DNA of 62,682 nt, taken from positions 1 to 62,682 of the forward strand of contig JAIEOW010000120.1 in the NCBI GenBank assembly GCA_019750095.1, read 5' to 3'. Shown here one piece after another: positions 36,153-44,048 of the stretch. The stretch is from Phycisphaerales bacterium (GTDB lineage: Bacteria > Planctomycetota > Phycisphaerae > Phycisphaerales > UBA1924). A program made the translations under genes and the position numbers. Each line of letters opens with the position of its first letter. Positions within the stretch are counted from its first letter, which is position 1. The notes below the pieces were generated by a model that was not told the DNA's origin, searched no databases, and was given only the letters and a program-made list of their open reading frames with translations.

Positions 36153-38018
36153 TCAGGCCTTGGCCTGAGCCGGGGGTGATGGGGGCTTGGCGCCCGCACT
36201 CGCCGCAGGGGCCGCCGGCGGCGAGGCCCCACCCTGACCGCCTTCGGTGGTCACACGCATGACTTCTTCCACACTGGTTGTGCCATCGACGGCTTTGCGG
36301 AGCGCGACGGCCTGCAGCGTGGGCACCGAACGCTTGCGGATCGCGGCACGAAGACCGGTCAGGTTGCCCGCAACGATCAGGTCGCGTTCGTCCTTGGTCA
36401 GCTTGAAGATCTCGAAGACCCCCTCCTGCCCGTAGTAGCCGTGACCCTGGCACATGGGGCAGATTTCGGGCTTGTTCTTGATGAGGACCTGTCCGCCCTT
36501 CTTGAAGAGCTGCTGGACCTTGCCCTCGGGAATGCCGAGTTTCTTCAGCATGTCCGGTGCGGGCGGATAGGCGACTCGGCAGTTGGTGCAGAGCTTGCGA
36601 ACGAGCTTGCCGCAGACCACGCCGTGCAGGGCTTCGCCGGCGATGCGCTGATCGCCGACGGCTTTGACCCATGCCTGGATCGCGGTCATCGGATCGGACG
36701 CATTGAAGCTGAGGTAGCTGCGGACGCGCTCATGATCGGCCTTGGATATCTCCTTGGCCGTTGCGGGGTCGGGCATCTCGGTGATCCCGACCACCTGCGG
36801 ATCGCGGCGGAGGATCGATCGCACCAGCGTGCTGAACTCCGGTCCCGTAGACCCGGCGGGGGTGTTGCCCGCGCCGCCACCCTCGGCGGTGGCGTCAAAC
36901 TTGTTCACGCGCACGCCTTCCAGCGGGGCCTGCGGTTCGAGTTCGACGGTCTGCACGTTGTTGATGTAGGCGTCGTGCTGGCGGATGATGGTGTACATCG
37001 ATGTGGTGCGGCCGCCATCACGCGGCGTGACGACGAGCACCACGCCCTTGCCCTCTTCGATGATCTCCTTGAGTTCCTTCTCCTGCTGCTCGATGAGACC
37101 AAGGTCGGGGAGCTTTCGCGTGACGGCCTGCTCGGGGTCGATGAGCATCGTCAGTCGCATGCCGCCCTGGGCGCCGATGCTGGTGACACGCAGGACGTGA
37201 CGATTGGCCCCGGTGCCGACTTCTTCCAAGGCGCAACTGCCCAGCAGTTTGCGGCGACGATCTGCGAGATCGAGCCCGCACGCGCCCTTGAAGAAATCCA
37301 TCATCCGACCGGCGTTCTGGCCCGGAATCGTCTCGATGGGATGCAGCACGCCGTCGATCATGAACTTCACGGCGTACGAGCCGTCGCTGCCGCCTGGTGT
37401 GATCTCAATCTGGCTGGCGCGAGACTTGATGGCCTTGGCGTACATCGTCTCGGCGGAGACCCGCAGCTCCATCTCCGGAGTTTCGGGTTGGGGCACCTCG
37501 ACGTTCTTGTTGTACTTGCCCGCGGCATCGGCACCCTTGATGCTGTACTTGATCTGGGCCGGGCCCTTGACCGCCTTGGCCTTGTTCTTGGTCGGATCGG
37601 GCTTGAGAAAGGTCTGGAAGGTGATGCGCCGGCTCTCGGGAACCTTCTCGTCCTTGTTGGCGATGAGGGGATAGAGGAATCCGTCGCCGATCAGCAGTAC
37701 GAGGCCGATGGCCCACCCGGCCCAGAAGCCGCCCTCGTTTCCGGGCATGGCCATGCCCGTGAGCAGCATCGCGCCGAGGGCGACGGCGGCGATACCGAGG
37801 TGGACCATGTTCCACGGGCGACGCGGGAGAAAGAACTGGGCCGCGTGCTTGTCATAGATCTTGGAGACGACCCAGCCCCAGACCATGAAGGGGATCAGGA
37901 TCAGGATCGGCTTGTAGAAGCTGACGAGAAACGCCGAGTCGGCGGCGAGCAGTGATGATGGCAGGCCGACGTCTTGAAGAAAACTCAACTGGCCGAGGGT
38001 CGCGTGTGTTTCGAGCAT
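36153..38018 (-). CDS. Membrane-bound GspE/PulE-like protein with degenerate P-loop
   Basis: 621 residues. Three membrane helices lie at about 33-55, 68-92 and 97-120. A GspE/PilB-like core follows: ASQIEITPGG in place of ASDIHIEP, IDGVLHPIETIP, and a zinc site (C477, C480, C520, C523) ending CPMCQGHGYYGQEGVFEIF. The P-loop at 331-339 reads TPRDGGRTT where PilB has GPTGSGKTT: two glycines and the lysine are lost. The Walker B region reads VGITEMPD instead of VGEIRD and the His box is gone. It is therefore probably a non-hydrolysing paralogue with a structural or regulatory role. The start at 38018 excludes a long frame antisense to the next gene. A Pro/Ala tail ends the protein. Confidence 0.82.
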   Translation of the reverse strand: MLETHATLGQLSFLQDVGLPSSLLAADSAFLVSFYKPILILIPFMVWGWVVSKIYDKHAAQFFLPRRPWNMVHLGIAAVALGAMLLTGMAMPGNEGGFWAGWAIGLVLLIGDGFLYPLIANKDEKVPESRRITFQTFLKPDPTKNKAKAVKGPAQIKYSIKGADAAGKYNKNVEVPQPETPEMELRVSAETMYAKAIKSRASQIEITPGGSDGSYAVKFMIDGVLHPIETIPGQNAGRMMDFFKGACGLDLADRRRKLLGSCALEEVGTGANRHVLRVTSIGAQGGMRLTMLIDPEQAVTRKLPDLGLIEQQEKELKEIIEEGKGVVLVVTPRDGGRTTSMYTIIRQHDAYINNVQTVELEPQAPLEGVRVNKFDATAEGGGAGNTPAGSTGPEFSTLVRSILRRDPQVVGITEMPDPATAKEISKADHERVRSYLSFNASDPMTAIQAWVKAVGDQRIAGEALHGVVCGKLVRKLCTNCRVAYPPAPDMLKKLGIPEGKVQQLFKKGGQVLIKNKPEICPMCQGHGYYGQEGVFEIFKLTKDERDLIVAGNLTGLRAAIRKRSVPTLQAVALRKAVDGTTSVEEVMRVTTEGGQGGASPPAAPAASAGAKPPSPPAQAKA

Positions 38019-38348
38019 GAGGGGTGTTTTCCGAAACGAGAGTGACGAATCGAGGGCGCCGAAACGAAGTCGGATCGACCGGCCCTCTTCCTGACCATCG
38101 CGCACACGTGGAAATCCACGCGCATCGACAGCCCCACCCACCCCCCCACCACATCCCCCACTCCGTACTGGCCTCCCCGAGAGCTCGCGACGAGCGCGAA
38201 CGGAACAAATGGTCCGAAGTCGGAACCATCTGCATGGGGATCGATAGGGTACCCGAGACGGCCGCGCCGTGCGCGGGATTCCGAAGCGTTCGTGGTCTAT
38301 ACGGCGGTCGGCACGCGGTGGTTGTGCCGCCGGGCAGTAGAATGTTCC
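38019..38348. other. Divergent intergenic region
   Basis: 330 bases between the GspE-like gene and the HMG-CoA lyase gene. It contains a long pyrimidine-rich tract (about 38120-38170) and GATCG-containing palindromes, but no gene and no promoter I would defend. The GspE-like ATG has no strong Shine-Dalgarno. Confidence 0.5.
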
Positions 38349-39281
38349 ATGCCCGAACGCGTCCGCATCACCGAAGTTGGTCCCCGAGACGGGCTGCAGA
38401 ATGAGCCGGGAGTGATCCCGACGGCGGACAAGGTCCGGCTGATCGAGTTGTGCTGCCAGACCGGGGTGGATGAAGTGGAGGTGACGAGCTTTGTGTCGCC
38501 GAAGTGGGTGCCGCAGCTTGGGGATGCGGCGGAGGTTCTTGGGGCCATCGCCGCACGGGGTGAACGCGGTCAGGGAACCGTGATCTCGGCGCTTGTGCCG
38601 AACGATCGGGGCATGCAGTCGCTGCACGAACTTGCAGCAAAGCTCGGACGGGCACCGTTGGACAAAGTGAGCGTGTTCACAGCCGCCAGCGAGACGTTCA
38701 ATCGGAAGAACACCAACGCGTCGATCGGGGAATCGATCGAGCGGTTCAAGCCGGTGATCGCCTCCGCCAAGGGTGCCGGGTTGCGAGTGCGGGGATACGT
38801 GTCGTGCGTGATCGCGTGTCCATTTGAAGGTGCGATCGCGCCAGAGAAGGTGCTTGGGGTTGCGAGACAACTGATCGCGATCGGTGTGGATGAGATCGAT
38901 CTTGGCGACACGATCGGCGCGGGCACGCCGAAGAACTTCGGCGCGATGCTTGATGCTGTTCGTGATGCAGTCGGCCCGAGTTGGTGGAACGCTGAGCGGA
39001 TGACGTTGCATCTGCATGACACGTTCGGACGGGCCGCGGAATGTGTGGTCGCCGCGCTGAATCTGGGCGTGCGATCGTTTGACGGGTCGGTGGCGGGATT
39101 GGGCGGGTGCCCATATGCATCAACGCCTGGCAAGCGAGCCCCCGGCAACATCGCGACGGAGACACTCGTCAAGACGATTCATGACGCGGGGTTTGAAACC
39201 GGCGTCGATCTTGACAAGGTCGTCGATGCGGCCGATTTTGCTCGGCGAATTGTCGCCGAGGCGAGGGCTCGGGTGCCTTAG
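38349..39281 (+). CDS. mvaB: Hydroxymethylglutaryl-CoA lyase
   Basis: 310 residues of the HMG-CoA lyase family, a TIM barrel that splits 3-hydroxy-3-methylglutaryl-CoA into acetyl-CoA and acetoacetate. The N-terminal metal-binding segment EVGPRDGLQNE, SFVSPKWVPQL, the metal His in LHLHDTFGRA and the signature GLGGCPYA with the catalytic Cys are all present. ATG 38349 is chosen because the conserved sequence starts eight residues later. It heads a plus-strand set with two enoyl-CoA hydratase genes, which points to leucine or branched acyl-CoA breakdown. Confidence 0.93.
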   Translation: MPERVRITEVGPRDGLQNEPGVIPTADKVRLIELCCQTGVDEVEVTSFVSPKWVPQLGDAAEVLGAIAARGERGQGTVISALVPNDRGMQSLHELAAKLGRAPLDKVSVFTAASETFNRKNTNASIGESIERFKPVIASAKGAGLRVRGYVSCVIACPFEGAIAPEKVLGVARQLIAIGVDEIDLGDTIGAGTPKNFGAMLDAVRDAVGPSWWNAERMTLHLHDTFGRAAECVVAALNLGVRSFDGSVAGLGGCPYASTPGKRAPGNIATETLVKTIHDAGFETGVDLDKVVDAADFARRIVAEARARVP

Positions 39282-39341
39282 ACTCCACTGTTCGCAAAAC
39301 ATGTTGTCGCGCAATCAGCGGCGTCGAGGGTTGGAAACACC

Positions 39342-40109
39342 ATGATCACCATCTCCACACGCGAGCACGCGGGCACCCGCATCGGCCGAATCACCATCGA
39401 TCGGCCAGACAAGAAGAACGCGTTCACGCCGACGATGCTGGCGGAGGTGCGGGAGCATCTTCGCACCCTTGATGGCGGTGCGACCGTGGGCGACTCCTCG
39501 CCAGCGGTCGGCGCGATCGTGCTCGATGGCGCGGGGGCGGCGTTCTGCTCGGGATTCGATCTCTCGCTCTGCCGCGATAACTCTGATGCGCTCGGGCTGC
39601 TGCTGGATGGGCTCGCCCAGGTGATTCGAACCATGCGTGAGTGTGCGGCACCGATCGTCATCGCGGCCCACGGAGCCGCAATCGCGGGCGGTTGTGCGCT
39701 ACTGGGCGGGGCCGACGTGGTCATCACACACCACGAGGCCAAGATCGGCTATCCGGTTGTGCGGCTGGGCATCTCGCCCGCCGTCAGCGGTCCGTGGCTC
39801 GCTCAAGGTGTCGGATTCGGCCGAGCGCGAGAGTTGCTGTTGAACCCCACGCTGATTACCGGGTGGGACGCGTATCGGCTTGGGCTTGCCCATGAGTGCA
39901 TCGAAGATGCCGGCAAGGTGCGGGATCGGGCCATGGCGGTCGCCGAGCATCTTGCGAGCAAGCCGCGCTGCGGGATCGTGGCGACCAAGCGATGGCTGAA
40001 CGAACTCACACCCGCGCACGACGCGGCGGAACTTGCTCTGCACACCTCGCTCACGCTGGTCGGCAGCCCCGAAGAACGCCAGCGGCTCGCCGCTCTTTGG
40101 AAGTCCTGA
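39342..40109 (+). CDS. Enoyl-CoA hydratase/isomerase family protein
   Basis: 255-residue crotonase-fold enzyme. TIDRPDKKNAFTP marks the CoA-binding start. The oxyanion-hole segments are AAFCSGFDLSL and AHGAAIAGGCALLGGADVVI (core AAIAGG). YPVVRLGISPAVSGPWL precedes the C-terminal helices. The two positions that carry catalytic Glu in crotonase are not obviously acidic here, so hydratase activity is uncertain. It lies 60 bases after mvaB and 31 bases before a second hydratase. In a leucine pathway one of the pair would be methylglutaconyl-CoA hydratase. Confidence 0.87.
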   Translation: MITISTREHAGTRIGRITIDRPDKKNAFTPTMLAEVREHLRTLDGGATVGDSSPAVGAIVLDGAGAAFCSGFDLSLCRDNSDALGLLLDGLAQVIRTMRECAAPIVIAAHGAAIAGGCALLGGADVVITHHEAKIGYPVVRLGISPAVSGPWLAQGVGFGRARELLLNPTLITGWDAYRLGLAHECIEDAGKVRDRAMAVAEHLASKPRCGIVATKRWLNELTPAHDAAELALHTSLTLVGSPEERQRLAALWKS

Positions 40110-40140
40110 ATCTGTTCTGCACGCTTACTTTTTGGACGCC

Positions 40141-40896
40141 ATGTCACTCGCCACGCTCACCATCACCGGTCCGCTCGCCACCATCACGCTCAATCGCCCC
40201 GAGCAGCGCAACGCGCTCTCGCTCGATCTGCTCACCGATCTGCATGGCGTACTGGATCGCCTGCACGATCGCGCCCGCAGCAGCCCGGAGCCGCACGTGG
40301 TGATCGTCACCGGTGCCGGCCGCGCGTTCTGCGCGGGGATGGACTTGAAGCAGGTTTTGGGCGATCCCGATGCGCCGCTGACATTGCTCGCTTCACTTGC
40401 TGAGGCGTCGATCAAGTTGCGAACATTGCCGGCGGTCACGATCGCCTCGGTCAACGGTGCCGCAATCGGCGGCGGCTGCGGGCTTGTGACCGTGTGCGAT
40501 TTCGCGATCACCCATGCCGACAGCAAGATGGGCTTCCCGGAAGTCGATCTGGGCGTCTGCCCCGCGGTAGTCGCGCCGTGGCTCGTGCGCAAGCTCGGCG
40601 CGGGCAAGGCACGCGCCATGCTCCTCCGCGGCGGGCTCATGTCCGGAACCGAGGCACATCAGCTTGGGCTGGTCACCGAATGCGTGGAGAGCCGCGACGG
40701 TCTTGACGCGGCGACGCAATCGCTCGCCGAGAAGCTGCTGGCGGGCGCGCCGGGCGCGCTCCGTGCGACTAAGAACTTGCTCAACTCAATCGACGGGTCG
40801 ACTGACCTTGAGCTGGCTCGGCGGAGCGCCAAGGTCTCCGCCGACGTGCTCGCGACTGAAGAGGCCCGCGCGATGCTGCGGGCCAAGCTCGGCTGA
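40141..40896 (+). CDS. Enoyl-CoA hydratase/isomerase family protein
   Basis: 251 residues, crotonase fold. Features are TLNRPEQRNALSLDLL, GAGRAFCAGMDLKQVL, NGAAIGGGCGLVTVCDFAI and PEVDLGVCPAVVAPWLVRK, where the Glu of FPEVDLG lies at the usual acidic position. Of the two paralogues this one is closer to a typical hydratase and the better candidate for methylglutaconyl-CoA hydratase with mvaB. ATG 40141 is used, since upstream sequence belongs to the preceding gene in another frame. Only six bases separate its stop from that of the convergent cytochrome gene. Confidence 0.9.
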   Translation: MSLATLTITGPLATITLNRPEQRNALSLDLLTDLHGVLDRLHDRARSSPEPHVVIVTGAGRAFCAGMDLKQVLGDPDAPLTLLASLAEASIKLRTLPAVTIASVNGAAIGGGCGLVTVCDFAITHADSKMGFPEVDLGVCPAVVAPWLVRKLGAGKARAMLLRGGLMSGTEAHQLGLVTECVESRDGLDAATQSLAEKLLAGAPGALRATKNLLNSIDGSTDLELARRSAKVSADVLATEEARAMLRAKLG

Positions 40897-40902
40897 CCGA
40901 TC

Positions 40903-42810
40903 TCACGCACAGTTTGCGAACCAGCAGTTCAGGAAGTCGAAGATATCGCTGACAGTGCTGGAGCCGTCGCCGTTGAAGTCGGCGTTACTCGCGAACCAAT
41001 CGTTGAGGAACTGGAAGATGTCCGGCACGTCGATCTGACCGTTCGCGTTCCAGTCACATGGGCAGGCCAGCGTGATCGACTGCTCATCGAGCACCACCGG
41101 AGTGCTCTTGCCAAACTGCGCCCACATGTTGTACGCGATCTGGCCCTCGTTGGTCATCGGGTTCGGGTCCGTGTTGTTGTCGCGGAGGAACTCGATGTAC
41201 TCCTTGGTCGTGGTCTGGTGATACACCCGCACCGTTGCAGAGCGTGCGCCCGCGGGGATGGCAAACGGCGTGTCGTCCCAGTACTGGCCGTCGGCGTATT
41301 GGCCGGGCGGCACGTGGCCCGCCTGCACCGCAGTCGCCGCGGCGTTGTTGAAGCCCATCGGCGGGATGCGGTTGTCCTTGTAGATCTTGTTGCTGATCGC
41401 CAGCCGGAACGTCGGAGCTGCGGCCGTGCCAACCTGGGCCGCGAGCTGCGCATCGGGGCCGAGCTTGGCTTCGTACACCTTGGTGTCGTTCTCGGTCAGC
41501 ACCGCTGTGGCGAAGTCATACGCGCCACGCTCGGCGATCACCTGGCCCGCCGCATTCTTGAACTGAACGTTAATCCACATCCGCCGACCCTCGGTATAGC
41601 CGGTCGGCAGCTTGTGACCGCTGAAGTTGATGATCCGTGCCGTGAGCGTGGCACCCGAGCGATTAAGCTGCAGATCGCTCGCGGCCTGGAGCATCGCCAC
41701 GTTGCGAGCGATCGACTCGTCCACGCCCATGTCATTCATGCCGGTGACGGTCTGCGGATACAGGAAGTTGATCGCCCTCAGCACCCAGGAGTTCGCACCG
41801 GCGAACTCGTGCCGAGGCAGATTGGTTCGCGTGGGCGGCTCGAGCGCACACCCCTGGCCTGTGGCCTTGGGCATATGGCAATCCTGGCAGCTTGACACCG
41901 ACGTCCGGTTTCCGAACCGGCCGTTCAGATTCACAGGACCGATCGCAAACAGACTCGTCCCCCACTCGCTGAACGTCCGCTGCTCGGGAAACTGGTTGTA
42001 CTTGTCCGACTGCGGCTGCTCGGTCTGGCCGATCAGCGCGTACCGATTGTCCTGCGGATCCCACTTGAAGTGCGGCGTCGAGACCTCATGGCACGTCGCG
42101 CACATCCGTGACGATGTGTGGAACGGCGACTGGAACCAATCATGGAATCCCGGGAATGGCCCGAGCCCCGCGGCCTGCCAATCACTATCCAGATCAAACG
42201 GCCCGCGCCGACGATCCTCGGGATCAAGAATAAAGTTCGCGTTGTGCGGATTCAGCGGCACACCCGTCGTCAGCCCCGAAAGAATCGCCGCATCGGCCCC
42301 AGGGCTTACGCCCGGTTGATAGACCGGGTCCACCATTCGGTGGCAGATCGAGCATGACACGCCGAGCTGATCGGCATCAGTCAGCGGCAGCGTCTTGCCG
42401 AACTCAGGGCTCTGGTCGTCGTTGTCAAACTTCACCCGCCCGCGCACCCAAGTCGAAGGCGTGTGGCACCGCAAACAGGCCTCACCCACATACGACGCAT
42501 CCTGCTCGGCAATCGCCAATGCCGCGTAGAAGATCGGATCACGCCCCGACTGAGCCATCATCGAGTGCGTCCACTTGTAATACGGCTCGTTCTCGTCGTC
42601 ATATCCGCCATGGCAGAAGCTGCACTGCAGCGGATCGATGAGCGGCGCGGTCAGTTGCAATGGCTGCGTGCCGGCATTGAAAAAATTCACTTTGCGTGAT
42701 TGCAGCGGCTGGGTGCCGAAGGCGATTCCCACCACGGCCAGCGCAATCAACGCCACCCAAGCGACTTCCGCGTATCGACGCTGCTTCTGAGCACTCTGCC
42801 CCACAGACAC
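40903..42810 (-). CDS. Exported pentaheme cytochrome c with dockerin-like C-terminal module
   Basis: 635 residues from a GTG start. One hydrophobic segment (about 14-32) is a signal or anchor. Five CxxCH heme sites lie at about 63, 112, 153, 237 and 308 (CSFCH, CLRCH, CSICH, CATCH, CQDCH). The middle part (about 350-570) is beta-rich and contains FSGHKLPTGY, a segment seen in multiheme cytochromes. The last 55 residues carry two dockerin-like repeats, DIFQFLNDWF and DIFDFLNCWF, the second preceded by DFNGDG, a calcium-loop pattern. The role is extracytoplasmic electron transfer; donor and acceptor unknown. The combination of cytochrome and dockerin-like tag is unusual. Confidence 0.88.
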   Translation of the reverse strand: MSVGQSAQKQRRYAEVAWVALIALAVVGIAFGTQPLQSRKVNFFNAGTQPLQLTAPLIDPLQCSFCHGGYDDENEPYYKWTHSMMAQSGRDPIFYAALAIAEQDASYVGEACLRCHTPSTWVRGRVKFDNDDQSPEFGKTLPLTDADQLGVSCSICHRMVDPVYQPGVSPGADAAILSGLTTGVPLNPHNANFILDPEDRRRGPFDLDSDWQAAGLGPFPGFHDWFQSPFHTSSRMCATCHEVSTPHFKWDPQDNRYALIGQTEQPQSDKYNQFPEQRTFSEWGTSLFAIGPVNLNGRFGNRTSVSSCQDCHMPKATGQGCALEPPTRTNLPRHEFAGANSWVLRAINFLYPQTVTGMNDMGVDESIARNVAMLQAASDLQLNRSGATLTARIINFSGHKLPTGYTEGRRMWINVQFKNAAGQVIAERGAYDFATAVLTENDTKVYEAKLGPDAQLAAQVGTAAAPTFRLAISNKIYKDNRIPPMGFNNAAATAVQAGHVPPGQYADGQYWDDTPFAIPAGARSATVRVYHQTTTKEYIEFLRDNNTDPNPMTNEGQIAYNMWAQFGKSTPVVLDEQSITLACPCDWNANGQIDVPDIFQFLNDWFASNADFNGDGSSTVSDIFDFLNCWFANCA

Positions 42811-43010
42811 ACTCCACGGCTAAAGACTTTGTAACCACCGCAATCGAGGCATGCCCATTGCAGAACGCCCGGGCTCCAGACACCATCCGATACGACATGC
42901 CGCACCCATCGGATGCAGAGGTCCATTACTCTGACTCCCAAAATACTCCCGTCCAGTCGACACGGGCCAATCTGGCTGATTCTCGGGCCAACTCACCCAA
43001 CTTGCCCGGA

Positions 43011-43970
43011 TTATCGGGAGAATCCTGAGCTCGGTTGAAGCAGACTGACCACTCCGGGGACTGGGCAAAGCCCTAGCGCGGAGCCCTCATCCAGCAGTCG
43101 CTGGATCGCCGAACGCCCGACCTCGCCGGCATCGATGGTCAGATCGCTCACGTACATCTGGATGTACTTCTCGGCCCGCTCGCGCGTGAGTTCCGGGGCG
43201 AAGCGCATGCAGTACTCCAGCGAACGCTCGTGGTGCCGCCGCGCGTGCTCAAGCGAGGCGTAGAGCAGATCGACGACACGCGCGGTGAATCCTGAACCAA
43301 AGCGGGCATCCAGGTCTCGGCGCACAGCGTTGCCGCCGAGGGGAAGGGGCAGCCCGGTGCGCTTCAGCCACCAGTCGCCGACATCGGCGATCAGATGCAA
43401 CCCGAGATCGGCGAAGGTCAGTTGCGATTGGTGGATGAGCAAGCCGTGCGTCACGCCGCCGCGGCGGGATGCGACGGCGTCAAGAATCTGATCAAACGGC
43501 ATCTCAACGGTGCGGACGCGGGCGTGCCGCTCGCCGAGCATCATGCACAAGAGCAGATACGCCGTGGTCTGGACGCCGGGAATCGCGATGATCGCGTCTG
43601 ACGAGAAGAGGTCCGCAAGGTCGGCGGACCGATCGCTCCGCGCCACGACTTTCGGGCCATAACCGAAGCCCATCGAGGAACCGAAGCTGGTGAGCTGGTA
43701 GCGATCTCGAACGTGCGCATAGCCGTTGATGCTAATCGCCGTGATGTCCAGATCGCCCCGCGCCACGGCACGCCGATTGAGAGCGGCGATGTCCGCGGCG
43801 ATCGACTGAAACTTGATCCCCTGCGTGTCGATCTCCGGCGGGCTATAGACGCGAGCCGCCACGATCGCCTGAGGGTCCGCCGGCGGATCGATCATGCCCG
43901 TGATGGGCCACCACATGTACACATCATCGGGGTCGGGGGAATGGGCGAGGGTGAGCGTGGGGGCAGCCAT
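43011..43970 (-). CDS. MqnA/MqnD-family protein, probably 1,4-dihydroxy-6-naphthoate synthase
   Basis: 319 residues of the periplasmic-binding-protein fold used by menaquinone-pathway enzymes. The N-terminus LTLAHSPDPDDVYMWWPI matches MqnD proteins. Other features are AISINGYAHVRDRY, GFGYGPKVVA, IAIPGVQTTAYLL and THGLLIHQSQLTF. MqnD converts cyclic de-hypoxanthinylfutalosine to 1,4-dihydroxy-6-naphthoate in the futalosine route to menaquinone. No other futalosine gene is in the window, so the symbol is withheld. ATG 43970 is used; the sequence before it begins with TTG and lacks conservation. Confidence 0.78.
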   Translation of the reverse strand: MAAPTLTLAHSPDPDDVYMWWPITGMIDPPADPQAIVAARVYSPPEIDTQGIKFQSIAADIAALNRRAVARGDLDITAISINGYAHVRDRYQLTSFGSSMGFGYGPKVVARSDRSADLADLFSSDAIIAIPGVQTTAYLLLCMMLGERHARVRTVEMPFDQILDAVASRRGGVTHGLLIHQSQLTFADLGLHLIADVGDWWLKRTGLPLPLGGNAVRRDLDARFGSGFTARVVDLLYASLEHARRHHERSLEYCMRFAPELTRERAEKYIQMYVSDLTIDAGEVGRSAIQRLLDEGSALGLCPVPGVVSLLQPSSGFSR

Positions 43971-44048
43971 GACTTTCAAGCCTAAGCGCATGCGATCTGC
44001 GAGCAACCGTTGCCTTCGGCGAGTGGTGAATAGGCGTTTCCTGAGCGG

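Noticed and set aside
38019..39017. Upstream extension of the GspE-like protein by 333 residues
   Set aside because: It is antisense to the HMG-CoA lyase gene and has no conserved sequence; the ATG at 38018 directly precedes the membrane helices.
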